This document shows positions 1 through 5,206 of a DNA stretch of 8,297 nucleotides, one piece after another. Positions within the stretch are counted from its first letter, which is position 1. Each line of letters starts with the position of its first letter. Source of the stretch: Nitrospira sp. Its GTDB lineage: Bacteria > Nitrospirota > Nitrospiria > Nitrospirales > Nitrospiraceae. Made by a program: the position numbers and the translations under genes. A model generated the notes under the pieces. That model saw only the letters and a list, made by a program, of their open reading frames with translations. It was not told the origin of the DNA and did not search any database. The stretch spans positions 1 to 8,297 of the forward strand of contig JACOEF010000216.1 in NCBI GenBank assembly GCA_024998705.1, written 5' to 3'.

Positions 1-736
1 TGGGAACCGGGCTCTGCTTCAACAGATCGCCTAGAAACTCATCGTGAATCGAGGACGCCTGTGCCAGCAGAAACTGAATGCCCGGATGCCGTTCCGCCAG
101 TCGCCTCACCGTCTCCAGCAACAACGGGATATGCTCGATCAATTCTCCTTTTCGACTGCCCGGGAACAGACCGATCACCGGACCGGCGTCCGATAATCCG
201 AACTGCCGGCGCAAGGCCTCCCGATCATACGACGGCGCCACTTCGTCAAGCAGCGGATTGCCGACAAACGTACACCGCACACCGGCCTTTCGGTACAGCG
301 GTTCTTCAAACGGCAGAATCGCCAGCACATGATCGACGCGCTGCTGGATCCAGCGCATCCGCCCCCGCCGCCAGGCCCACACTTGCGGCGCGATGTAGTA
401 CAGCACCTTGAGTCCGCAGCCTTTGGCGACCCGCGCAAAATGAAAGTTCAGCCCGGGGTTGTCGATTAACACGACGAGGTCCCAGCGTTCGCCCTTGATC
501 AGTGTCCGGATGCGCGCAATGCGCTGCAGCATGGTCTTAACGGCAGAGAGGCCAATCAGCCCCATCACATCCAGTTGAGGGATGTCCTTGACCAGTTCGG
601 CACCGGCCGCTCGCATCGACGCGCCGCCGACGCCCACAATCTGAAGGGCGGGAGACAGCTCCTTGAGGGCAGTCACCAAGTGGGCTCCATGGAGGTCGCC
701 GGAGGCCTCCCCGGTGACGATTAAGATGCGCGGCAT
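1..736 (-). CDS. lpxB: Lipid-A-disaccharide synthase LpxB (5' part; runs off the left edge)
   Basis: LpxB is a GT19-family glycosyltransferase of the inner membrane's cytoplasmic face. It condenses UDP-2,3-diacylglucosamine with lipid X to give the beta-1,6 lipid A disaccharide and UDP. Translating the minus strand from the ATG at 736 gives 245 residues with no stop, about two thirds of the usual length of roughly 380. Visible family hallmarks are an N-terminal GEASGDLHGA motif (residues 9-18), IDNPGLNF (91-98), APQVWAWR (116-123), FVGNPLLDE (157-165) and LFPGSRKGEL (190-199), where the C-terminal nucleotide-sugar-binding domain begins. The start was chosen because the GEASGD motif sits at its normal distance from the N terminus. 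The Shine-Dalgarno upstream is weak (GAGACGAG). The gene begins 39 bp after the oxidoreductase stop, so it is probably cotranscribed. Identity is near certain; only the C terminus is unseen. Confidence 0.97.
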   Translation of the reverse strand, partial: MPRILIVTGEASGDLHGAHLVTALKELSPALQIVGVGGASMRAAGAELVKDIPQLDVMGLIGLSAVKTMLQRIARIRTLIKGERWDLVVLIDNPGLNFHFARVAKGCGLKVLYYIAPQVWAWRRGRMRWIQQRVDHVLAILPFEEPLYRKAGVRCTFVGNPLLDEVAPSYDREALRRQFGLSDAGPVIGLFPGSRKGELIEHIPLLLETVRRLAERHPGIQFLLAQASSIHDEFLGDLLKQSPVP

Positions 737-775
737 GCTGCTCGTCTCACGCAGATCGGCACAGAGGTCATCCCC

Positions 776-1765
776 TTACACGTTCTCTTGGCTAAAGGCC
801 GCCGCCGCTGCGGCCTCCATGGAATGGCGTTGCGTAAACCGGCTGATGGCCTCCAGCACCAAGGTCGCCAAATTGAGCGCCGCAGCCCCGTCTTCACCGG
901 ACACGACAGGACGGGTTCTCGTCTTCACGGCCTGAATGAAGGAGTCGAGTTCGAGCCGCAATGGCTCCTCATCTCCGGCCTGGTAGGATTCGACGTCGAT
1001 CGTCGGCTTGGCGCCGGGCACTTGTACTCGGCGCGAGACGATGGCCTGGCGGGCCTGAAAATCGATGGAGACGTAGCGATCGCGCTGGAAGACACGCAAG
1101 CGGCGCATCTTGCTGGTCGACACGCGACTGGCCGTCACGTTTGCGACACAGCCGCTCGCAAAGGCAATACGGGCATTCGCAATATCGATGTTCGGCGAGA
1201 GCACCGGCACACCGGCCGCCCGCACCTCTTCGACCGGCCCCGGATTGAACGACAACACGAGATCCAGGTCGTGAATCATCAGATCCAGGACCACGTCGAC
1301 ATCGGTGCCCCGCTCGCCGAAGGCACTCAACCGATGACACTCGATAAAGGCGGGACGTTCAATGTGCGGCCGCATGCGCTGCATGATCGGGTTGAATCGT
1401 TCGCTGTGTCCGACTTGAAGCACACACCCACGCCGCGCCGCGAGTGCCACCAATTCCTGGGCTTCCGCCGAGGTCGCGGTAATCGGTTTTTCAACCAGCA
1501 CATGCTTGCCGGCTTCCAAACAGGCCTTGGTGGTCGAAAAGTGGGCGGAGGTGGGAACGACGACACTGACGATGTCGACCTGCTTCAACAGCTCGCCCGG
1601 TTCCGTCCAGGCCTGCGCGCCATGCCGTTCCGCAATCAACTGAGCGCGGTTCGGTGACGCATCGCACACGCCCACCAGCGTGGCGCCCGGGAGCGTCGCA
1701 TAATGCCGGGCATGGTGCTGCCCCAGATGACCGACGCCGATTACGCCGGCTCGAAGCTGTTTCAT
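776..1765 (-). CDS. Gfo/Idh/MocA-family NAD(P)-dependent sugar oxidoreductase, possibly GnnA-like UDP-GlcNAc 3-dehydrogenase
   Basis: This is a predicted 329-residue cytoplasmic dehydrogenase. The N-terminal Rossmann fold shows GVGHLG (residues 10-15, the GxGxxG dinucleotide loop) and an acidic residue in VCD (33-35) after the second strand. The family's EKP motif is at 92-94, with the conserved lysine K93. The C-terminal domain has DLMIHDLD (161-168), where H165/D166 fit the usual active-site histidine region. The protein ends in an alanine run. The ATG at 1765 was chosen because it has AGGA nine bases upstream and places the Rossmann strand right at the N terminus; an in-frame GTG at 1792 would add nine unconserved residues and lacks a good ribosome site. 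The gene lies 52 bp after lpxI and 39 bp before lpxB. Family knowledge: GnnA in Acidithiobacillus and Leptospira oxidises UDP-GlcNAc at C3 before GnnB transaminates it. That function is inference here, because no gnnB is in view. Confidence 0.9.
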   Translation of the reverse strand: MKQLRAGVIGVGHLGQHHARHYATLPGATLVGVCDASPNRAQLIAERHGAQAWTEPGELLKQVDIVSVVVPTSAHFSTTKACLEAGKHVLVEKPITATSAEAQELVALAARRGCVLQVGHSERFNPIMQRMRPHIERPAFIECHRLSAFGERGTDVDVVLDLMIHDLDLVLSFNPGPVEEVRAAGVPVLSPNIDIANARIAFASGCVANVTASRVSTSKMRRLRVFQRDRYVSIDFQARQAIVSRRVQVPGAKPTIDVESYQAGDEEPLRLELDSFIQAVKTRTRPVVSGEDGAAALNLATLVLEAISRFTQRHSMEAAAAAAFSQENV

Positions 1766-1817
1766 CGCACAGAGTCCTGTCTCACGAGGCACACCCCGGT
1801 TCCCATGCTGGACGCCA

Positions 1818-2660
1818 TCATGTCATTCCGACGATCGCGATACCGGCGCGGTTTGCCTTGGCGATCGTTTCGTCACGGTCCAAGAGAATCCCGCGTCCCG
1901 CCTCCAACGCCAACACCGATGCCTTCACCGACTCCATCACCTCGATGGTACGCGGGCCGACAGCGGGAAGATCGAACCGGAGATCCTGCTGGGGCTTGCA
2001 GCGTTTGACCACCACCGCACCGCCATGCGCCAGCTCCCCACCGCGCCGAATCGCGCCGTCCGTGCCCTCCACGGCTTCCACGGCCACGATCACCCGATCT
2101 TTCACCACGACGCACTGCCCGATATCCAGCGCCCCGATCTGCTTCCCCACATCCCAGCCATACCGGATGTCTTCCCATTCTTTCTTGCTGGGCTCTCGCC
2201 TCGTCAACGTACCGTCCTCAACGAGAATGCCTTCCAACCCGAACGTGGATTCACAAATCTGAATGCCTTCCTGCTCAATTTCCTCGGCGACCCGGCGAAG
2301 AATGTCATCATCCTTGAGATGAATCAGTTTGGCAGCCAGGGCCAAGGCCCGAAAATCCGGCCGGACCGTGGAAAACACGTGCGTCTTCTTAATGCCGCCC
2401 AGCATGACCGCCCGCTGGACGCCGTCGCCCTTCAGGGCCTCAATTAATTTCCCGAACTGCCCGATCTTGATCCAGTGAATATGATCGACGTGCTGAGCGA
2501 GTTCAGGATCGGTTTCGCCCTCGTGCGCCACCGCGGACACGGAATACCCCAGCCGCTTTGCATTGTCGGCAAAAATGATCGGGAACCGGCCATTGCCCGC
2601 GATCAGCCCAATCTGCAATCCATTGGACGCGTGTTTGCCATCAGCCGCCTGCTCACCCAC
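1818..2660 (-). CDS. lpxI: UDP-2,3-diacylglucosamine pyrophosphatase LpxI (DUF1009 type)
   Basis: LpxI hydrolyses UDP-2,3-diacylglucosamine to lipid X and UMP. It replaces the unrelated LpxH in many alphaproteobacteria, deltaproteobacteria and other phyla. The 280-residue product matches the family length. It shows the N-terminal IAGNGRFP (20-27), MLGGIKK (86-92), HLKDDDILR (114-122), the strongly conserved stretch GILVEDGTLTRREP (144-157), AVEAVEGTDGAIRRGG (193-208) and RFDLPAVGPRTIE (228-240). D230 probably corresponds to the aspartate shown to be important in Caulobacter LpxI; that alignment is from memory. The start is GTG at 2660, three bases after the lpxA stop. It is supported by a GAGGAG ribosome site six bases upstream, which lies inside the last lpxA codons, so translational coupling with lpxA is likely. 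Downstream is lpxB, which uses the product. Confidence 0.96.
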   Translation of the reverse strand: MGEQAADGKHASNGLQIGLIAGNGRFPIIFADNAKRLGYSVSAVAHEGETDPELAQHVDHIHWIKIGQFGKLIEALKGDGVQRAVMLGGIKKTHVFSTVRPDFRALALAAKLIHLKDDDILRRVAEEIEQEGIQICESTFGLEGILVEDGTLTRREPSKKEWEDIRYGWDVGKQIGALDIGQCVVVKDRVIVAVEAVEGTDGAIRRGGELAHGGAVVVKRCKPQQDLRFDLPAVGPRTIEVMESVKASVLALEAGRGILLDRDETIAKANRAGIAIVGMT

Positions 2661-2663
2661 TCG

Positions 2664-3473
2664 CTACTCCTCTTCGCCCTCTTGATCCTTACCGACCGAA
2701 CGGCAAATGCCTCGTTTGGTGCCTTCCATAAACGCGGCGACCTGCATCACATCCTGGCTGGCCCCGAAGGTCTCTCGCGCCAGCTTGACGGCCTCTGCGA
2801 CCCGATGCCCGGAACGAAACAGGACTTCATAGGACTTCTTCAGCGCTGCGATGCGCTCGGAAGAGAAGCCATGTCGCCGCAGGCCGATGGAGTTCAACCC
2901 GTACATACGGGCGCGATACCCGCCGGCGGCCCGCATGAACGGCGGCAGATCCTGGCCAAGCGCGCAGCACCCGCCGACCATCGCATAGGCGCCGATCCGC
3001 ACGAACTGGTGGATGCCCGACAGTCCGCCGATGATGGCGTGGTCGCCGATCGTAATATGCCCGGCCAAACTCGCCGCATTCGCGAGAATGAGATGATTGC
3101 CCAGGTGGCAATCGTGCGCGACATGGACATAGGCCATCAGAAAATTGGAGTCGCCGATACTGGTCACTCCGCCGCCCTGCACCGTCGCCCGATTGACTGT
3201 CACGTACTCGCGCAAGATATTGTCGTGGCCGATCACAACCTTCGTCGGCTCCCCTTTGTACTGCATATGTTGCGGCGGTCCGCCGACCGACACAAAGGGA
3301 TGCAATTCGCACCGCTCTCCGATGTCGGTCCAGCCGTCGACACAGACATGGGACGAAACTCGGGTGCCCGCACCGATCCTGACGTGTTCACCGATAACGG
3401 AATAGGCGCCCACCTCCACATCGTCTGCAAGCACCGCTTTGGGATGGACCACCGCGGTCGGATGTATGTTCAC
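2664..3473 (-). CDS. lpxA: Acyl-ACP--UDP-N-acetylglucosamine O-acyltransferase LpxA
   Basis: LpxA performs the first step of lipid A synthesis, moving a 3-hydroxyacyl chain from ACP to the 3-position of UDP-GlcNAc (or to the 3-amino analogue). The 269-residue protein begins with left-handed beta-helix hexapeptide repeats (NIHPTAVVHPKAVLADDVEVG and onward, about residues 2-180) followed by a helical tail. H120 in the VAHDC motif matches the E. coli catalytic His125. H139 and H155 match His144 and His160. G168 in MVGG matches Gly173, the acyl-length ruler residue. The start is GTG at 3473, with AGGAGG six bases upstream and the expected family N terminus. The C terminus is acidic (EGEEE), and its codons double as the lpxI ribosome site. 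The gene lies 68 bp after fabZ. Identity is near certain; the choice of sugar substrate cannot be read from the sequence. Confidence 0.98.
   Translation of the reverse strand: MNIHPTAVVHPKAVLADDVEVGAYSVIGEHVRIGAGTRVSSHVCVDGWTDIGERCELHPFVSVGGPPQHMQYKGEPTKVVIGHDNILREYVTVNRATVQGGGVTSIGDSNFLMAYVHVAHDCHLGNHLILANAASLAGHITIGDHAIIGGLSGIHQFVRIGAYAMVGGCCALGQDLPPFMRAAGGYRARMYGLNSIGLRRHGFSSERIAALKKSYEVLFRSGHRVAEAVKLARETFGASQDVMQVAAFMEGTKRGICRSVGKDQEGEEE
2667..2672 (-). promoter_or_regulatory. Shine-Dalgarno for lpxI embedded in the lpxA C-terminal codons
   Basis: The minus strand reads GAGGAG, the last two Glu codons of LpxA, then the TAG stop and CGA, then the lpxI GTG at 2660. The spacing is six bases. 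The arrangement is typical of translational coupling between adjacent genes. Confidence 0.85.
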
Positions 3474-3479
3474 TCAAAA

Positions 3480-3485
3480 CCTCCT
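3480..3485 (-). promoter_or_regulatory. Strong Shine-Dalgarno for the lpxA GTG start
   Basis: The minus strand carries AGGAGG, a full match to the anti-Shine-Dalgarno core, six bases before GTG at 3473. It supports a non-ATG start for lpxA. Confidence 0.85.
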
Positions 3486-3541
3486 CACCATCGACTGCTA
3501 TGCTGTTCAACGCCACGCGACCGGCCGACACGGAACCCCGG

Positions 3542-3997
3542 CTACTTGCCCCCACCCGCCTTTTCATCCGTCACCATGGCCGTCACTTCCGCTTCACACA
3601 CCAGTTCGGACTCCACGAAGGCTCGGCCCTGCATCTTCCAGAACGGCGCGCGCTTCTTCAGCACATCCACTTCCAATCGGAGAATGTCGCCCGGAACCAC
3701 CGGTTTCCTGAATTTCGCCCCGTCGATGCCGGTCAAATACACGACCGGCCGGCCGGCCGGTCCCAGCGACTTAAACGCCAGCACCCCGCCGACCTGCGCC
3801 AGCGCCTCCAGGATCAAGACGCCCGGCATCACCGGACGACCCGGAAAATGCCCCTGAAAAAACGGCTCATTGATCGTCACATTCTTGAGGCCGACGATCC
3901 GGCGGTCCGGATCAAGCTCTTGAATACGATCGACCAGCAAAAACGGATACCGGTGCGGAAGGATTGATTGAATCTCAACGTTGTCCATCACTGACAT
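3542..3997 (-). CDS. fabZ: 3-hydroxyacyl-ACP dehydratase FabZ
   Basis: FabZ is the cytoplasmic hot-dog-fold dehydratase that converts 3-hydroxyacyl-ACP to trans-2-enoyl-ACP in type II fatty-acid elongation. It competes with LpxA and LpxD for the same 3-hydroxyacyl-ACP, which explains the frequent fabZ-lpxA pairing. The 151-residue product has the family length. LPHRYPFLLVDR is at residues 13-24. GHFPGRPVMPGV (49-60) carries the catalytic H50, and LILEALAQVGG (61-71) carries the catalytic E64. The ATG at 3997 has AGGAGG eight bases upstream, which makes it better than the in-frame ATG at 3988. The gene follows the second ompH gene by 42 bp, across a small inverted repeat. Codons for residues around 78-86 contain a perfect 20-bp CCGG-type palindrome. 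No anomaly is seen in the protein itself. Confidence 0.98.
   Translation of the reverse strand: MSVMDNVEIQSILPHRYPFLLVDRIQELDPDRRIVGLKNVTINEPFFQGHFPGRPVMPGVLILEALAQVGGVLAFKSLGPAGRPVVYLTGIDGAKFRKPVVPGDILRLEVDVLKKRAPFWKMQGRAFVESELVCEAEVTAMVTDEKAGGGK
3743..3762. repeat. Perfect 20-bp CCGG-repeat palindrome inside fabZ
   Basis: The 20 bases are identical to their reverse complement and consist of GA, four tandem CCGG units, and TC. On the minus strand they encode part of the FabZ segment GPAGRPV. The structure could form a cruciform or mRNA hairpin, or simply reflect Gly/Pro/Arg/Ala codons in a GC-rich genome. Confidence 0.7.
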
Positions 3998-4018
3998 CAG
4001 CCCCGCCTCCTGTGTTGC

Positions 4019-4043
4019 GTAGTCGATTACGACTCCCGACTAC
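4019..4043 (-). repeat. Inverted repeat at the ompH2-fabZ junction
   Basis: GTAGTCG (4019-4025) and CGACTAC (4037-4043) form a 7-bp stem with an 11-base loop. A competing inner stem, AGTCG/CGACT with an ATTA loop, occupies 4021-4034. The outer stem overlaps the TAG stop of the second ompH gene. No U-run follows in the direction of transcription, so it does not look like a full intrinsic terminator. It may be an RNA processing or partial attenuation site. Confidence 0.45.
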
Positions 4044-4576
4044 TTATTCTGGCGATCGAACTCTTTGACGATCTGCTCCGTGAGATCGATCGACGAGTGC
4101 CCATAGATGACGATCTTGACCGAGGCTTCACTCCCCCGGTCGATGACGGCGGTATACCCTTCTTTCTGGGCCACCGCCGATACCGCCGCATGGATGCGCT
4201 GCGCAAAATCCTGGACCATGCCCTTCTGCTTTTCCTGCACCTCACGATTGAAGTCTTGAATCCGGCGCTGATAGGCCTCCAGCTTCGCCCTGAATTGCTC
4301 CTGCTTCTCCTTGCGCGCCTCTTCGGAGAGCGAGGCGTCTTGAAGCCCCTTCTCAAGTTCCTTCAATTCCTGGTCGTCGGAATCGATGATTTTCTGGCGC
4401 GTCGTGGAATAACTCTTCAGATCCTCGAGTGCGCGTTTCCCGGCCACGCTCCGCTCGACGACCTGTTGCTGGTCCATCATCGCAACCTTGATACGGTCCG
4501 CAGCCTGGACAGGCTGCGCCAACCATGCCAACAACACCTGCATCATCCCTGCTACGATCCAAGTACGTACGTTCAT
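4040..4576 (-). CDS. OmpH/Skp-family periplasmic chaperone, second copy
   Basis: This is a 178-residue secreted protein of the OmpH/Skp family. These are trimeric, jellyfish-shaped holdases that bind unfolded outer-membrane proteins in the periplasm and hand them to the BAM complex. A clear signal peptide (MNVRTWIVAGMMQVLLAW..., about 25 residues) ends at a good AxA-like site, PVQA|AD. After it come a short beta segment with KVAMMDQQQV, a long charged coiled-coil region (roughly residues 45-135, rich in Glu, Lys and Gln) and a C-terminal segment with AVIDRG. The start at 4576 was chosen because GAGGGG lies just upstream and the signal peptide then has normal length. ATGs at 4591 and 4588 are in frame and would overlap the upstream stop, but they leave no room for a ribosome site. 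It is clearly a diverged paralogue of the adjacent upstream gene. Confidence 0.92.
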   Translation of the reverse strand: MNVRTWIVAGMMQVLLAWLAQPVQAADRIKVAMMDQQQVVERSVAGKRALEDLKSYSTTRQKIIDSDDQELKELEKGLQDASLSEEARKEKQEQFRAKLEAYQRRIQDFNREVQEKQKGMVQDFAQRIHAAVSAVAQKEGYTAVIDRGSEASVKIVIYGHSSIDLTEQIVKEFDRQNK

Positions 4577-4587
4577 GGGCCCCCTCA

Positions 4588-5163
4588 TCATGGATACGTT
4601 TTATTAAATTCTTCGATCAACTGCGACGACACATCCACCGCCTCGTCGAAATAGAGCGTGGGCCCGCCGCGCCCGCGGTCGAACACGGCCTGCAGCTCCA
4701 ACCGCTTGGCCACCTTGCCCGATAAGGCTTCAATCTTTTCGCGGAACCCGTCCAGCACTTCTTTCTGCTTGTCCTGGACCTCACGATTGAGGTCGGTCAC
4801 CTTCTGCTGGTACTCGGACATACGCCGACGGAATTGTTCCTCCCGTTCGCGCTTGGCGTTGGCGCTCAACACACTGCCCTGCTTCACGAAGTCTTCTTCC
4901 ATCCGCCGCAACTCTTTTTCTTCCAACTCGATCAACGCCTGCCGGTTCTTCGCAAAGGTGGCGAGCATTTCCTTCGCCTTCTTCCCGGCATTGGTCTCCC
5001 CCAAGACCCGCTGAGGATCCACCACGCCGAGACGCATCGAGGTCGGCACCGTCGATTGGCCGAACCGGCCCCCGCCGAGTAGCACCGTCACGGCCACGAC
5101 CACCAGGCACGATCCAACCCAACCGGCGCCCCTCGATCCACTGCGGCCTACGCATCCATACAT
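4588..5163 (-). CDS. OmpH/Skp-family chaperone, first copy, with an atypical N-terminal hydrophobic segment
   Basis: This is a 191-residue OmpH/Skp-family protein, predicted to act in the periplasm as an outer-membrane-protein chaperone alongside BamA. After an N-terminal hydrophobic stretch (about residues 15-31) comes MRLGVVDPQRVL (43-54), typical of the first strand and helix of OmpH proteins. A long charged coiled coil follows (about 60-150), then AVFDRG (159-164) and a C-terminal helix. The start at 5163 is favoured by GAAAGGA nine bases upstream; an in-frame GTG at 5193 would add ten residues and has only a badly spaced G-run. The segment after the hydrophobic core lacks a clean AxA site, so it may be an uncleaved anchor. 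C4 and C19 precede or begin the hydrophobic core and do not form a proper lipobox. The gene lies 43 bp after bamA. Confidence 0.9.
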   Translation of the reverse strand: MYGCVGRSGSRGAGWVGSCLVVVAVTVLLGGGRFGQSTVPTSMRLGVVDPQRVLGETNAGKKAKEMLATFAKNRQALIELEEKELRRMEEDFVKQGSVLSANAKREREEQFRRRMSEYQQKVTDLNREVQDKQKEVLDGFREKIEALSGKVAKRLELQAVFDRGRGGPTLYFDEAVDVSSQLIEEFNKTYP

Positions 5164-5206
5164 TCCGGCGATTCCTTTCTGAGACACCGACACACACCCC
5201 CTACGA

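Noticed and set aside
795..818. GCC/GCT repeat near the 3' end of the oxidoreductase gene
   Set aside because: It is a short alanine-codon run in the C-terminal tail and is not a tandem repeat of wider interest.
788..1657. 289-codon open frame on the plus strand
   Set aside because: It is antisense to the Gfo/Idh/MocA gene, which has clear motifs. The translation is compositionally odd and unrecognised.
2475..3857. 460-codon open frame on the plus strand
   Set aside because: It lies antisense to lpxI, lpxA and fabZ, all certain genes. Its translation has no recognisable domain, and such long antisense frames are expected from GC-rich codon usage.
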